From positions 2,358,327 to 2,422,326 of the forward strand of contig NZ_VUOC01000004.1 in the NCBI RefSeq assembly GCF_008386695.1: 64,000 bases of DNA, read 5' to 3'. The position numbers were made by a program, and so were the translations under genes. The DNA comes from Chitinophaga agrisoli (lineage in GTDB: Bacteria > Bacteroidota > Bacteroidia > Chitinophagales > Chitinophagaceae). Shown in pieces: positions 36,092 through 46,308 of the stretch; within the stretch, counting starts at the first letter, position 1; every line of letters starts with the position of its first letter. The notes below the pieces were generated by a model. It saw only the letters and a program-made list of their open reading frames with translations. It had not been told where the DNA came from and ran no database searches.

Positions 36092-36742
36092 ATGACTACC
36101 TACGAACAAATATTCGAGAATAACAGACAGTGGGTTGCCTCAAAAACGGCTACAGATGCACAATTCTTTGAAAAGCTGGCGCGGGAGCAAAAACCGGATT
36201 ACCTGTACATAGGGTGCAGCGACAGCCGTGTACCGGCTAACGAGATCATGGGTCTGGATGCAGGAGAGGTATTTGTGCACCGCAATATTGCCAACCTGGT
36301 GAACAATATTGACCTGAACATCATGTCCGTGATCAATTATTCTGTGCGGCACCTGGAGGTAAAACATATTATCGTATGCGGGCATTATAACTGTGGCGGC
36401 GTAAAGGCGGCTATGCAACCGGAAGACCTGGGCCTGCTGAACCCCTGGCTGCGTAACATCCGCGATGTATACCGCCTGCATATGGATGAGCTGAACGCTA
36501 TCACTGATACTACGGCGCGTTATAACCGGCTGGTAGAACTGAACGTACAGGAACAATGCCTGAACGTGATCAAAACTGCAGCTGTACAACAATCTTATCT
36601 AAAGAACGGTTTCCCTACCGTGCATGGCTGGGTGTATGACCTGCATAACGGGCTGCTGGTAGACCTGAAAATAGATTTTGAAGGCTTGCTGCATGAGATC
36701 CAGAAGATCTATGATCTGACAGGAAAAGGAATACAGTTTTAA
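36092..36742 (+). CDS. can: Beta-class carbonic anhydrase
   Basis: 216 residues. Zinc ligands are the Cys in IGCSDSRVPANEI and the His and Cys in VCGHYNCGGVKAAM; the Asp-Arg dyad (SDSR) is present. GEVFVHRNIANLV is the family's next block. It hydrates CO2 to bicarbonate in the cytoplasm, supplying carboxylases. Followed by murI after 17 bases. Confidence 0.96.
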   Translation: MTTYEQIFENNRQWVASKTATDAQFFEKLAREQKPDYLYIGCSDSRVPANEIMGLDAGEVFVHRNIANLVNNIDLNIMSVINYSVRHLEVKHIIVCGHYNCGGVKAAMQPEDLGLLNPWLRNIRDVYRLHMDELNAITDTTARYNRLVELNVQEQCLNVIKTAAVQQSYLKNGFPTVHGWVYDLHNGLLVDLKIDFEGLLHEIQKIYDLTGKGIQF

Positions 36743-36759
36743 TTAATAATCTGAATTGA

Positions 36760-37584
36760 ATGTTAGGGCCTATTGGCGTATTTGACTCCGGCTATGGCGG
36801 ATTGACCGTAATGAAAGAGATCGTTGCGGAGCTGCCGGAATATGATTATCTATACCTGGGCGATAATGCCCGCACCCCCTATGGCAACCGTAGTTTTGAT
36901 ACAATACATGCCTATACGCTAGAATGCGTGCAATATCTTTTCCGGATGGGTTGCCCGCTGATCATAGTCGCTTGTAATACGGCATCTGCCAAGGCGCTGC
37001 GTACCATACAGCAAAAAGATCTGCCACATATAGCGCCGGACCGGCGCGTGTTGGGTGTAATACGGCCCACCACGGAACTGGTAGGCACGTTAACCCAAAC
37101 AGGCGAAGTGGGCATATTGGCCACCAATGGCACCGTAGTCTCAGAATCCTACCCGATCGAGATCAATAAGTTCTTCCCGGACGTAACAGTACACCAGGAG
37201 GCCTGCCCCATGTGGGTACCGCTGGTAGAGAATAATGAACATGAAAGCGCCGGCGCTGATTATTTTGTGAAGAAACACCTGGGCAATATCCTTGGCAAGG
37301 CGCCCAATATAGACACGCTGGTGCTGGGTTGTACCCATTACCCGTTGCTGATGAACAAGATAAAGGAACATGTGCCGGGTGGTATTACCGTGTTATCCCA
37401 GGGCAAGATCGTGGCGCATAGCCTGAAGGATTATTTGCACCGGCATCCGGAAATGGAGGTTAGGCTAAGCAAACAGGGGCAGCGCCATTTCCTTACTACG
37501 GATGATCCGCAGATCTTTGACCGCATGGCGGGTATTTTTTATGGTAAGACTGTACAGTCGGAGAAGATAGCGGTTAGCCATTAG
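36760..37584 (+). CDS. murI: Glutamate racemase
   Basis: 274 residues. It makes D-glutamate for peptidoglycan. The first catalytic Cys is in IIVACNTASAKAL, the second in LVLGCTHYPLLM, and PIGVFDSGYGGLTVM is the family start. The last codons (A-V-S-H-stop) lie inside a family B repeat, so the repeat supplies the C-terminus and stop. Probably co-transcribed with can. Confidence 0.96.
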   Translation: MLGPIGVFDSGYGGLTVMKEIVAELPEYDYLYLGDNARTPYGNRSFDTIHAYTLECVQYLFRMGCPLIIVACNTASAKALRTIQQKDLPHIAPDRRVLGVIRPTTELVGTLTQTGEVGILATNGTVVSESYPIEINKFFPDVTVHQEACPMWVPLVENNEHESAGADYFVKKHLGNILGKAPNIDTLVLGCTHYPLLMNKIKEHVPGGITVLSQGKIVAHSLKDYLHRHPEMEVRLSKQGQRHFLTTDDPQIFDRMAGIFYGKTVQSEKIAVSH

Positions 37585-37637
37585 CTTTTAGCTGTTAGTG
37601 ATTGAAGCGAATCAATGGCTAACAGCTAAAAGCTAAC
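37571..37637. repeat. Family B repeat overlapping the murI stop
   Basis: GGTTAGCCATTAGCTTTTAG on the left and its near complement CTAACAGCTAAAAGCTAA on the right form a long stem with a loop around 37601-37612. It starts inside the murI coding sequence and lies between convergent genes, so it may serve as the transcription end for both. Confidence 0.75.
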
Positions 37638-37645
37638 TACTGTTT

Positions 37646-39778
37646 TTATTTTTCCTTTCCTTCCAGCTTCAACATAAATGCATATTCCAAAGCTGTTTTT
37701 TTCAGCGCTTTGAAACGGCCGGAAGCGCCGCCGTGGCCGGCTTCCATATCTGTTTTGAGCAGGAGCAGGTTATGGTCTGTTTTCAGTTCCCGCATTTTAG
37801 CCACCCATTTGGCCGGTTCCCAATATTGCACTTGTGAGTCATGCAGGCCGGTAGTGACCAGCAGGTTAGGATAAGCTTTATTGGTGACGTTATCGTAGGG
37901 GGAATAAGACTTCATATAATCGTAAGAATCCTTGTTCTTAGGATTGCCCCACTCGTCAAACTCGCCGGTAGTGAGCGGTATGCTTTCATCCAGCATGGTA
38001 GTTACTACATCGACAAAAGGCACTCCGGCAATTACGCCATGCCACAGGTCTGGACGCAGATTGGTAACGGCGCCCATGAGCAGGCCGCCGGCGCTGCCGC
38101 CCTGCGCATACAGGTGCTCCGGTGATGTATAGTGCTGCGCTACCAGGAACTCCGCACAGGCAATAAAATCTGTAAAGGTGTTCATCTTCTTAAACATCTT
38201 ACCATCCTCATACCATTGACGGCCCATCTCTTCCCCACCCCGGATATGCGCAATGGCATAGGCAAAACCACGATCCAGCAGGCTTAAACGGGCGCTGCTG
38301 AATGACGGGTCCATACTAATGCCATAAGAGCCATAGCCATACAACAGCAGCGGGCTTTTACCATTCTTGTCAAAGCCTTTTTTATACACCAGTGATATGG
38401 GCACTTTTACGCCATCTTTAGCCACCGCAAACAGGCGCTCTGTTACGTAGTTGGCTGGGTCATAGCCACCCAATACTTCCTGCCTTTTCTTTAACTCGCT
38501 TTTGCGGGTTTCCATGTCATAATCGTAAGTGGAGTTGGGCGTAGTAAGGGAAGTATAGGTATACCGCAGCTGTTTGGTATCCATTTCCGGGTTAGTGCCA
38601 ATATTAGCTACATAAGCCGGTTCGTCAAAATGCAGGTAATGATCTTGCTTATTCTGCATATTCATGACATGCAGCTGCGTGAGGCCTTCCTTACGTTCCT
38701 GTAATACCAGGAAATTGCTGAACAGCTCAAAGCTTTCCAGCAATACATCTGCACGATGGGGTACCAGCTCTTTCCAGTTATCCCGGGCAGTTTTGTCCAG
38801 CGGGCATTCCATCAGGCGGAAGTTGATCGCCTGCCAGTTGGTGCGGATATAAAAGCGGTCGTTCAGGTGATCAACATCATACAGCACATCTTTTTGCCGG
38901 GGCTGGAACACTTTAAAAGCGCCTTCCGGCTTATCCGCATCCAGCACGCGGTATTCTGAGGATAGGGTGCTGGTGGAGGAGATCATGATATATTTACCGG
39001 ATTTGCTGCGGTGAATATCCAGATCAAATGTTTCATCCTTTTCCCAATATACCTGCTGGTCCTTCGTGGTGTCCGTACCCAGCTTATGCCGGAATATGCG
39101 CTCCGGGCGCAGTGTTTCCGGGTGTTTGCGGGTAAAGAAAAAGGTTTGGTTATCGTTGGCCCAGGCCAGATCCCCGGTGGTTTCCGGAACAGCGTCTGCC
39201 AATATGCGGCCTGTTTCCAGGTCCTTTACATAGATCACATATTTCCGGCGGCTTACCGTATCCGCGCCAAATGCCAGCAGGCGGTTATCCGGGCTTACGG
39301 ACAGGCCGGTGGCATGGTAATACGCATGGCCTCTGGCCATATCGTTCACGTTCAGGATCACCTCTTCCGCCGCTTCCAGGCTGCCTTTTTTACGGCAGTA
39401 GATGGGGTATTCCTTACCGGTCTCGAAGCGGTTGTAATAGTAGTAGCCATTCTTCAGATAAGGCGCGGTAGCGTCCTTTTCCATGATACGGCCTTTCATT
39501 TCGTCGTAGAGGTTTGCCCTTAGCTTTTCCTCCGGTTTCATGATAGTATCCAGGTAAGCATTCTCTGCCTGCAGGTAAGCGATCACTTTAGGATCGTTGC
39601 GATCATTCATCCAGTAGTAATTGTCCGTACGGGTATCTCCGTGTGTCGTTAACGCTTTGGGTATCTTTTCTGCTACCGGGGGCGTTATATTGTGCTGTTC
39701 CGTCATAGTATTCTTTTTCTCCTGACAGCCTAAAAGGCTTATACATAATAATGCAATAAAACCTGGAGTGTGCTTCAT
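37646..39778 (-). CDS. S9 family prolyl oligopeptidase (protease II-like), lipoprotein
   Basis: 710 residues. MKHTPGFIALLCISLLGCQ is a lipoprotein signal with lipobox Cys. The N-terminal seven-bladed propeller is followed by the hydrolase domain: catalytic Ser562 in YAQGGSAGGLLMGAV, Asp in the GLHDSQVQYWEPAKW region, and His in EAGHGGASGR. The pattern is oligopeptidase B/PtrB-like, cleaving short peptides. It is followed after 13 bases upstream by the Gfo/Idh/MocA gene, on the same strand. Confidence 0.93.
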   Translation of the reverse strand: MKHTPGFIALLCISLLGCQEKKNTMTEQHNITPPVAEKIPKALTTHGDTRTDNYYWMNDRNDPKVIAYLQAENAYLDTIMKPEEKLRANLYDEMKGRIMEKDATAPYLKNGYYYYNRFETGKEYPIYCRKKGSLEAAEEVILNVNDMARGHAYYHATGLSVSPDNRLLAFGADTVSRRKYVIYVKDLETGRILADAVPETTGDLAWANDNQTFFFTRKHPETLRPERIFRHKLGTDTTKDQQVYWEKDETFDLDIHRSKSGKYIMISSTSTLSSEYRVLDADKPEGAFKVFQPRQKDVLYDVDHLNDRFYIRTNWQAINFRLMECPLDKTARDNWKELVPHRADVLLESFELFSNFLVLQERKEGLTQLHVMNMQNKQDHYLHFDEPAYVANIGTNPEMDTKQLRYTYTSLTTPNSTYDYDMETRKSELKKRQEVLGGYDPANYVTERLFAVAKDGVKVPISLVYKKGFDKNGKSPLLLYGYGSYGISMDPSFSSARLSLLDRGFAYAIAHIRGGEEMGRQWYEDGKMFKKMNTFTDFIACAEFLVAQHYTSPEHLYAQGGSAGGLLMGAVTNLRPDLWHGVIAGVPFVDVVTTMLDESIPLTTGEFDEWGNPKNKDSYDYMKSYSPYDNVTNKAYPNLLVTTGLHDSQVQYWEPAKWVAKMRELKTDHNLLLLKTDMEAGHGGASGRFKALKKTALEYAFMLKLEGKEK

Positions 39779-39791
39779 ATAGGGATTCTGA

Positions 39792-41174
39792 TTAAACGAT
39801 TTGCATTGTTTCCGGATTCCAGTTGATCACCTGTTTCTTAAAATAGCTCTCATTGGTGAGCAGGGCCGGACCTGCAGCACGGAGGCCAAAGGTAGCGTCT
39901 TCCACGATGGTTTTGCCGGAGCGCATCCCTTCAAAGAAATTCACAAAGTGGTCAAAACGGTCGTCGTAATTGGCAGGGGCGGCAAATTTGCTTTCGGAGG
40001 TGTCGCCTTTACGGGTATCCGGCGGATATTTGGCGTCATATTGTTTTACATAGGCTTCCTGCTGGGCCTTTGGAAAGGTATTCCAGGTGTCCCATCCACC
40101 GTAGCCCGGGGCGGTGGGCAGCTTGTGCTTTTTAACCCGGAAATCGTTCCAGCCCATTTCTATCACACCTTCTGTTCCTATAAAACGGGTATACTCCCCT
40201 CCGCCGCTGCCATCGGCAAAATTTACCCGCAGGGTAGCCTGGAAGGCGGGGTGATCTTTGGTTTCCGGATAGTCGAAAATGGCCATTATCACATCCGGTA
40301 CGTCACGGCCGTCTTTCCATTGCACCAGGTTACCGCTGGAATAGATGCGGGAGGGGCCCATGGAGCCTGTAATAAAGTGCAGGCCGGAGATCAGGTGCAC
40401 AAACAGGTCGCCGGGCATGCCGGTGCCATAGGCCTGGTAATTACGCCAGCGGAAAAAGCGGGTGGGATCAAACGGCACTTTGGCGGTATCCTTCAGGAAG
40501 GTGTCAAAATCAACCGTCTGGGGGCTGGCGTCCAGGGGAATGGAATATTGCCAGGCGCCCAGGGCGTCATGCCGGTCATAACGGGCATCCACCAGGTTCA
40601 GTACGCCTATATCGCCGGCCAGGTACCTTTTGCGGGCTTCCATCATAGCAATGCTGCTCACCCGCTGGCTGCCTACCTGGAATACGGATTTGTTACGTTT
40701 CTGGGCGGCTATCACCTCATGGCCTTCAGATACCTGCTGTACCATGGGTTTTTCGCAGTATACAGCCTTGCCTTTGTCCATAGCCTGGATGGAGATGGTA
40801 TCATGCCAGTGGTCCGGCGTAGCTATAATAATGGCGTCTATATCCTTCCGGTCCAGCAGTTCGCGGTAATCGCGGGTGGTGAACACATTAGCGCCATATA
40901 CTTCCTTTACTTTCTGCAGATGCCCGGTATACAGGTCTGCCGCGGCTACAAACTCCACACCCGGCACTTTCAGGGCCGTTTCTACATCGCCAAAGCCCAT
41001 AATGCCCATACCTACGCAGGCCAGGCGGATCTTATCATTAGCGGAGATTTGCGTTTGTGGCTGTAACAGCTGTACCGGCTCTTTACCCAGGGCAGCTGCC
41101 AGGGGGCCTGCACCCAGTATAGCAGCGGTACTGCTCAGCTGCTTTATGAACTTCCTTCTGGAGTTGTTTGACAT
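39792..41174 (-). CDS. Gfo/Idh/MocA family oxidoreductase, Tat-exported
   Basis: 460 residues from the ATG at 41174. A twin-arginine signal (NNSRRKFIKQLSSTAAILGA) is followed by the NAD(P) Rossmann domain (IRLACVGMGIMGFGDVETAL) and VYCEKPMVQQVSEGHE with the catalytic-type EKP motif. The C-terminal half is the sugar-dehydrogenase fold. Members of this exported group act on glycans or glycosides in Bacteroidota, with substrate unknown. A longer frame to 41390 is not supported because it crosses the region of the sdh terminator. Confidence 0.88.
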   Translation of the reverse strand: MSNNSRRKFIKQLSSTAAILGAGPLAAALGKEPVQLLQPQTQISANDKIRLACVGMGIMGFGDVETALKVPGVEFVAAADLYTGHLQKVKEVYGANVFTTRDYRELLDRKDIDAIIIATPDHWHDTISIQAMDKGKAVYCEKPMVQQVSEGHEVIAAQKRNKSVFQVGSQRVSSIAMMEARKRYLAGDIGVLNLVDARYDRHDALGAWQYSIPLDASPQTVDFDTFLKDTAKVPFDPTRFFRWRNYQAYGTGMPGDLFVHLISGLHFITGSMGPSRIYSSGNLVQWKDGRDVPDVIMAIFDYPETKDHPAFQATLRVNFADGSGGGEYTRFIGTEGVIEMGWNDFRVKKHKLPTAPGYGGWDTWNTFPKAQQEAYVKQYDAKYPPDTRKGDTSESKFAAPANYDDRFDHFVNFFEGMRSGKTIVEDATFGLRAAGPALLTNESYFKKQVINWNPETMQIV

Positions 41175-41237
41175 ATTTCTGGTTTTTAACGTGGAAAAAT
41201 CGGGTATATAATAATAACAAGAAATTGGGATATAAAG

Positions 41238-41277
41238 AAGAACAGGCTGCCCGCTTTTCAGCAAACAGCCTGTTCTT
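41238..41277 (-). terminator. Terminator after sdhB
   Basis: AAGAACAGGCTG (41238-41249) pairs with CAGCCTGTTCTT (41266-41277) as a perfect 12-bp stem with a 16-base loop. The minus-strand continuation is T-rich. It ends the sdhCAB operon. Confidence 0.82.
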
Positions 41278-41296
41278 GTGATATCTAACGATGTAC

Positions 41297-42061
41297 TTAC
41301 TTCTCGTAGGTAAAGCCAGCCCTGATGAATTCGCGGTTCAGGCGGGCAATATTGGTGAGGGAGATCTCCTTGGGACATTCTGCCTCGCAAGCGCCGGTAT
41401 TGGTACAGCTACCAAAACCTTCCTTATCCATTTGCGCCACCATGTTCAATGCGCGGGTAGCCCTTTCCGGCTCGCCCTGGGGCAGCTGTGCCAGCTGGGA
41501 TACCTTGGCAGATACGAACAGCATGGCAGAAGAGTTCTTACAGGCGGCTACGCAGGCGCCGCAACCGATACACGCTGCTGCTGCAAACGCTGCATCTGCC
41601 TTATCCTTGGCGATGGGAATAGCGTTAGCGTCTACCGCGTTACCGGTATTTACAGAGATATAACCACCGGCTTCTATGATGCGGTCAAAAGCGCCCCTGT
41701 CTACCGTAAGGTCTTTTACCACCGGGAAGGCGGCCGCCCTCCAGGGCTCTACGGTAACGGTATCGCCATCTTTGAAGGCACGCATGTGCAGCTGGCAGGT
41801 AGTGGTACCTGCCCAGGGGCCGTGTGCGCGGCCGTTGATGTGCATGGAACACATACCGCAAATACCTTCGCGGCAGTCATGGTCAAATGCTATCGGCTCT
41901 TTACCCTCGTTGATCAGGTTCTCATTCAGCACATCGAACATTTCCAGGAAAGACATTTCAGAGGAGATGTCTTTTACCTGGTAAGTTTCAAACCTACCCT
42001 GATCGTCTTTATTTTTTTGCCTCCACACTTTTAATGTGAGGCCCATATTATAATGTTCCAT
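41297..42061 (-). CDS. sdhB: Succinate dehydrogenase iron-sulfur subunit
   Basis: 254 residues. The [2Fe-2S] ligands lie in [16 protein letters not shown] plus a downstream Cys (TCQLHM). The [4Fe-4S]/[3Fe-4S] ligands lie in [14 protein letters not shown] and [16 protein letters not shown]. It passes electrons between SdhA and the heme subunit. It is 20 bases after sdhA, last of sdhCAB. The sequence type is the Bacteroidota/epsilon fumarate reductase-like form. Confidence 0.96.
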   Translation of the reverse strand: MEHYNMGLTLKVWRQKNKDDQGRFETYQVKDISSEMSFLEMFDVLNENLINEGKEPIAFDHDCREGICGMCSMHINGRAHGPWAGTTTCQLHMRAFKDGDTVTVEPWRAAAFPVVKDLTVDRGAFDRIIEAGGYISVNTGNAVDANAIPIAKDKADAAFAAAACIGCGACVAACKNSSAMLFVSAKVSQLAQLPQGEPERATRALNMVAQMDKEGFGSCTNTGACEAECPKEISLTNIARLNREFIRAGFTYEK

Positions 42062-42081
42062 TGTTATGGCAGTATTATTAA

Positions 42082-44055
42082 TTATTTATAAGAACGTTGT
42101 GTGGGCTTGCATTCTTCGAATACCAGCTGCTCTTTATGCAGTTCGTAGCTGCCATCCGCTTTGTATTCCCAGGCTGCTACATAATCGAATTCCTGATCGT
42201 TACGCAGCGCTTCCCCTTCTTCTGTCTGTGACTCTTCGCGGAAGTGACCGCCACAGGACTCTCTACGGTTCAGGGCGTCGCGGCACATCAGTTCGCCCAG
42301 CTCCAGGAAGTCTGCCACACGGCCGGCTTTTTCCAGTTCAGGGTTGAACTCATTAGCGCTACCGGGGATACGTACATCTTTCCAGAACTCTGCGCGGAGC
42401 GCGATGATCTCTTCGATGGCTTCTTTCAGGCCTTTTTCGTTACGGGCCATACCGCACTTATCCCACATGATCTTACCCAGCTTCTTATGGAAGTGGTCTA
42501 CGGATTTGGTGCCTTTAATATTCATGAACCGGTCGATGGTGTCCTGTACCTGTTTTTCTGCTTCTGCAAAGGCTGGGTGGTCTGTAGGGATAGCTTTGGT
42601 ACGGATCTCATCTGCCAGGTAGTTACCGATGGTGTAAGGTATTACGAAGTAACCATCTGCCAGGCCCTGCATGAGGGCGGAGGCGCCCAGGCGGTTAGCG
42701 CCGTGGTCAGAGAAGTTAGCTTCACCCAGGGCGTACAGGCCGGGCACGGTGGTCATCAGCTCATAATCCACCCACAGGCCGCCCATGGTGTAGTGCACGG
42801 CAGGGTAGATACGCATGGGCACTTCGTACGGGTTTTCGCCGGTGATCTTGGCGTACATATCAAAGAGGTTGCCGTATTTCTCAGCCACCACTTCTTTACC
42901 CAGCTTGTCGATCAGTTCCGGGGAAGCGTTGTGCTCACCGCGTTTGCCGGCCTCGATCTTGCCGTAACGCACAATGGCGGCGGCATAATCCAGGTAAACG
43001 GCCTGTTTGGAAGAGCCTACGCCGTAACCTGCGTCACACCTTTCTTTAGCGGCGCGGGAGGCCACGTCACGGGGTACCAGGTTACCAAAGGCGGGGTACC
43101 TTCTTTCCAGGTAGTAATCCCTTTCTTCTTCTGGTATATCAGCCGGTTTACGGTTATCGTCTTTTTTCTTGGGTACCCAGATGCGGCCGTCGTTACGCAG
43201 CGATTCTGACATCAGGGTCAGTTTGGACTGGTGCTCGCCGGAAACGGGGATACAGGTAGGGTGGATCTGTGTGTAACAAGGGTTACCAAAGAAAGCGCCT
43301 TTTTTAGTGGCTTTCCAGGCAGCTGTTACGTTAGAGCCCATGGCGTTGGTAGACAGGAAGAACACGTTACCATAACCACCGCTGGCCAGCAGTACGGCAT
43401 GGCCAAAATGGCGCTCCAGCTTGCCGGTGATCAGGTCACGGGCGATGATGCCGCGGGCCTTGCCATCGATCTTCACAATATCCAGCATCTCATGGCGGGT
43501 ATAGAGGGTAACGTTACCCAGGGCTACCTGGCGCTCCAGGGCGGAGTAAGCGCCTAACAGCAGCTGCTGGCCTGTTTGGCCGGCTGCGTAAAAGGTACGC
43601 TGTACCTGCGTGCCACCAAAAGAACGGTTACTGAGCAGGCCGCCATATTCACGGGCAAAGGGTACACCCTGCGCCACGCACTGGTCTATAATATTAGCGC
43701 TTACCTCTGCCAGGCGGTGCACATTGGACTCGCGGGAGCGGTAATCGCCACCTTTTACAGTGTCGTAGAACAAACGGTATACAGAGTCACCGTCGTTCTG
43801 GTAGTTCTTAGCGGCATTGATACCACCCTGCGCGGCAATACTGTGCGCACGGCGGGCACTGTCCTGAAAACAGAATGCCTTTACCTTGTATCCTAATTCA
43901 CCTAAGGAAGCCGCTGCTGAAGCGCCTGCCAGGCCGGTACCGATAATGATCACCTCCAGGCTGCGCTTGTTTGCCGGGTTCACCAGCTTCACATGGCCCT
44001 TATACTCTTCCCATCTCTTCTCTAATGGGCCGGCAGGAATTTTTGCATTCAACAT
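42082..44055 (-). CDS. sdhA: Succinate dehydrogenase flavoprotein subunit
   Basis: 657 residues from the ATG at 44055 (44064 would be TTG). The FAD motif [20 protein letters not shown] is followed by the flavinylation-type block [20 protein letters not shown]. The catalytic region has [21 protein letters not shown]-like [18 protein letters not shown], and [14 protein letters not shown] lies near the active Arg. It oxidises succinate to fumarate. The 30 bases between sdhC and sdhA are consistent with one operon. Confidence 0.96.
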   Translation of the reverse strand: MLNAKIPAGPLEKRWEEYKGHVKLVNPANKRSLEVIIIGTGLAGASAAASLGELGYKVKAFCFQDSARRAHSIAAQGGINAAKNYQNDGDSVYRLFYDTVKGGDYRSRESNVHRLAEVSANIIDQCVAQGVPFAREYGGLLSNRSFGGTQVQRTFYAAGQTGQQLLLGAYSALERQVALGNVTLYTRHEMLDIVKIDGKARGIIARDLITGKLERHFGHAVLLASGGYGNVFFLSTNAMGSNVTAAWKATKKGAFFGNPCYTQIHPTCIPVSGEHQSKLTLMSESLRNDGRIWVPKKKDDNRKPADIPEEERDYYLERRYPAFGNLVPRDVASRAAKERCDAGYGVGSSKQAVYLDYAAAIVRYGKIEAGKRGEHNASPELIDKLGKEVVAEKYGNLFDMYAKITGENPYEVPMRIYPAVHYTMGGLWVDYELMTTVPGLYALGEANFSDHGANRLGASALMQGLADGYFVIPYTIGNYLADEIRTKAIPTDHPAFAEAEKQVQDTIDRFMNIKGTKSVDHFHKKLGKIMWDKCGMARNEKGLKEAIEEIIALRAEFWKDVRIPGSANEFNPELEKAGRVADFLELGELMCRDALNRRESCGGHFREESQTEEGEALRNDQEFDYVAAWEYKADGSYELHKEQLVFEECKPTQRSYK

Positions 44056-44085
44056 ATATGTCAAAAATTTGAGCTTAAATCTGAA

Positions 44086-44769
44086 TTATTTGAAAAATAT
44101 TACTACCGGAATAATAGCAAAACCAAGCGGTATGAGTATGCCAAACAGCCACACGCCTACAAAGTTGATCAGGCCGTTGTATTTCACATGATTAAGACCA
44201 AAGGTCTGGAAAGCGCTTTTGAAACCATGTATGAGGTGGAAGGAAAGCGCGATCATGCCTATCACATACAGCACAACCAGCCAGGACTCTTTAAAGGCAA
44301 ACTGTACAACGGTGTACAGGTCTTTAATAGGCTCGCCGGTGGCCTCGTAGCTAACGGTAGGCAGGCTCTGGTAGTGGAATTTCCACCAGAAGTCTGACAG
44401 GTGTACCACGATGAAAATGAACAGGATGCTGCCCATAATAGCCATCTGACGGCTATACCAGGACGAGGTTTGGTTACCGGGGCTCACGGCGTATTTCACC
44501 GGGCGGGCCTTACGGTTACTAAAAGTAAGCTGTATGGCTACGATAGCGTGCAGCAGGATCACGATCTTCAATCCCCAGGCAATGAACTGGATCAGGCTGT
44601 TATGGCCCATGAAGGCGGCATAGGTGTTAAAGCCCTTACCCCCATCGTTATACAGCAGCTGTACGTTACCGGCAAGGTGCACGATAATAAAGCTGCAAAG
44701 GAACAAACCGGTAATGCCTACTAATAATTTCTTGCCAATAGAGGTGTTAAAAAACTGTGACCACTTCAT
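44086..44769 (-). CDS. sdhC: Succinate dehydrogenase cytochrome b subunit, diheme type
   Basis: 227 residues with five predicted membrane helices. Conserved histidines lie within the helices (FIIVHLAGNVQLL, ILLHAIVAIQLTF, FIVVHLSDFWWKF, FHLIHGFKSAFQ). This single-subunit anchor matches type B succinate:quinone reductases with two hemes, usually using menaquinone. First gene of sdhCAB, with a full promoter at 44822-44852. Confidence 0.94.
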   Translation of the reverse strand: MKWSQFFNTSIGKKLLVGITGLFLCSFIIVHLAGNVQLLYNDGGKGFNTYAAFMGHNSLIQFIAWGLKIVILLHAIVAIQLTFSNRKARPVKYAVSPGNQTSSWYSRQMAIMGSILFIFIVVHLSDFWWKFHYQSLPTVSYEATGEPIKDLYTVVQFAFKESWLVVLYVIGMIALSFHLIHGFKSAFQTFGLNHVKYNGLINFVGVWLFGILIPLGFAIIPVVIFFK

Positions 44770-44821
44770 ATAAATTACTGAGCTTCCTAATAAGTAATAT
44801 GATGATTTTCTAAATATCGGG

Positions 44822-44852
44822 CAAATTTAACGCAGGAAAAATTAAAAGCAAA
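44822..44852 (-). promoter_or_regulatory. Promoter of sdhCAB
   Basis: Minus-strand TTTG (44849-44852), a 19-base spacer and TAAATTTG (44822-44829), 52 bases before the sdhC start, match the Bacteroidota consensus. Confidence 0.7.
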
Positions 44853-44880
44853 TGATATTTCTCAGTTTTCGGGCAGCCGG

Positions 44881-45444
44881 CTACTCCAAACGCCTCATCA
44901 TGACATTATCTACCATATTATAGAGGTGTTGCGGCTGGTAGGTCCGCCATTTGTCGTTCTCGAGCAGGTGCACATAATAATCCAGCCGGGCTTTTAAAAA
45001 CTCCTGGCGGGTTTGCTCCGGCATATTCAGGCTTACGATCCAGCCGCCGTCATCCTTGATATCATCCCACCACTCCTCATAATAGCTATCGTCTGAGGAA
45101 TGGAAATTCATGACATTTTCCGTTATCAGTATAAATTTATTGATACCGTTGGCAATCAGCACGTCCACTATCTCCCGTTTCAGGGTCATAATATCATTCT
45201 CGATCGCATCATTCCATTCTCCCAGCAATTCTATAATGGCAAAATTGAACTGGTAGTCTGCAAAAAGTATCTTCAGATACAGGGTCCGCGACCCAAAATC
45301 ATCCCATTGGGGATGTACATAGTAGTTATAAACCGTGTTGGTGTATTCAAACTCGCTGTACTCCTTTCCATAGAATGGTGATAGTTCATCGTCTTCGGCT
45401 GTGTACAAATGCCGCCAATTGTAATATGGTTCTATATCGTGCAT
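44881..45444 (-). CDS. Conserved hypothetical protein in the murQ operon
   Basis: 187 residues, acidic, with no signal peptide or membrane helix. Notable parts are FNFAIIELLGEWNDAIENDI, KREIVDVLIANGINKFILIT and an aromatic-acid stretch (SYYEEWWDDIKDDGGWIVS). I do not recognise a catalytic motif. It starts 22 bases after the murQ stop, so it is probably co-transcribed with murQ and the sugar kinase. Function unknown. Confidence 0.75.
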   Translation of the reverse strand: MHDIEPYYNWRHLYTAEDDELSPFYGKEYSEFEYTNTVYNYYVHPQWDDFGSRTLYLKILFADYQFNFAIIELLGEWNDAIENDIMTLKREIVDVLIANGINKFILITENVMNFHSSDDSYYEEWWDDIKDDGGWIVSLNMPEQTRQEFLKARLDYYVHLLENDKWRTYQPQHLYNMVDNVMMRRLE

Positions 45445-45466
45445 GGGCTTTCCCTCCTTCTCAAAT

Positions 45467-46288
45467 TTACGCCATCCGGCTATATTCCTCTACCGCTTTT
45501 CTGACACTGCCGGCTTTGAGCAGCAGGTCCTTGGCGGTATCATAATCAGCTAATTGCAGCCTTTCCATGAGCATACGAACGCCCCGGTCTACCAGCTTGT
45601 CATTGCTGAGCTGCATGTTCACCATTTTATTATCCTCTACCCTACCCAGTTGTATCATCACTGCGGTGGAGATCATATTTAATACCAGTTTCTGTGCGGT
45701 ACCACTTTTCATACGGGTGCTGCCGGTAACAAACTCCGGGCCTACCACTACCTCTACAGGATAGTCAGCCGCGGCTGACAGCGGAGCGCCGGGGTTGCAG
45801 CAGATGCTACCGGTAACAATCCCCTCCTGGCGGCATTTCTGCAGGGCGCCAATTACATAGGGGGTGGTGCCGCTGGCGGCAATACCTACTACCACATCCT
45901 TTTCCGTGATATTAAATTCCCGGAGGTCTTTCCAGCCCTGCTCCCTGTCGTCTTCCGCAAACTCTACGGCTTTGCGGATGGCGGCGTCGCCACCGGCGAT
46001 GAGGCCAATGACCAGGCCATGGGGCACGCCAAAAGTGGGCGGGCATTCAGAAGCGTCTACAATACCCAGGCGGCCGCTGGTGCCGGCGCCCAGGTAAAAC
46101 AGGCGGCCACCTGCCAGCATTTTATCGGCAATGGCGGCTACCAGCTTTTCTATATCTGGTATCACTTTGGCCACTGCCTGTGGCACGGTCTGGTCCTCTT
46201 TATTGATGTTGGCCAGTATCTCCGTTACGCTCATCTTTTCCAGGTGGCGGTAATGGGAAGGTTGCTCCGTTACTTTTATGAAGGACAT
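45467..46288 (-). CDS. murQ: N-acetylmuramic acid 6-phosphate etherase
   Basis: 273 residues. It removes D-lactate from MurNAc-6-phosphate to give GlcNAc-6-phosphate. The SIS-domain signature LGAGTSGRLGIVDASECPP, then ECPPTFGVPHGLVIG, and VVVGPEFVTGSTRMKSGTAQ are typical. It lies 20 bases after the BadF-type kinase gene, a pairing that fits MurNAc recycling. Confidence 0.95.
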   Translation of the reverse strand: MSFIKVTEQPSHYRHLEKMSVTEILANINKEDQTVPQAVAKVIPDIEKLVAAIADKMLAGGRLFYLGAGTSGRLGIVDASECPPTFGVPHGLVIGLIAGGDAAIRKAVEFAEDDREQGWKDLREFNITEKDVVVGIAASGTTPYVIGALQKCRQEGIVTGSICCNPGAPLSAAADYPVEVVVGPEFVTGSTRMKSGTAQKLVLNMISTAVMIQLGRVEDNKMVNMQLSNDKLVDRGVRMLMERLQLADYDTAKDLLLKAGSVRKAVEEYSRMA

Positions 46289-46308
46289 TACTGCTGTGTT
46301 TTATGGTT

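Noticed and set aside
39801-41066. 421-residue open frame on the plus strand
   Set aside because: Fully antisense to the Gfo/Idh/MocA gene, which has clear domain motifs. Long opposite-strand frames arise from the codon bias.
42244-43209. 321-residue open frame on the plus strand
   Set aside because: Antisense to sdhA; no domain signal.
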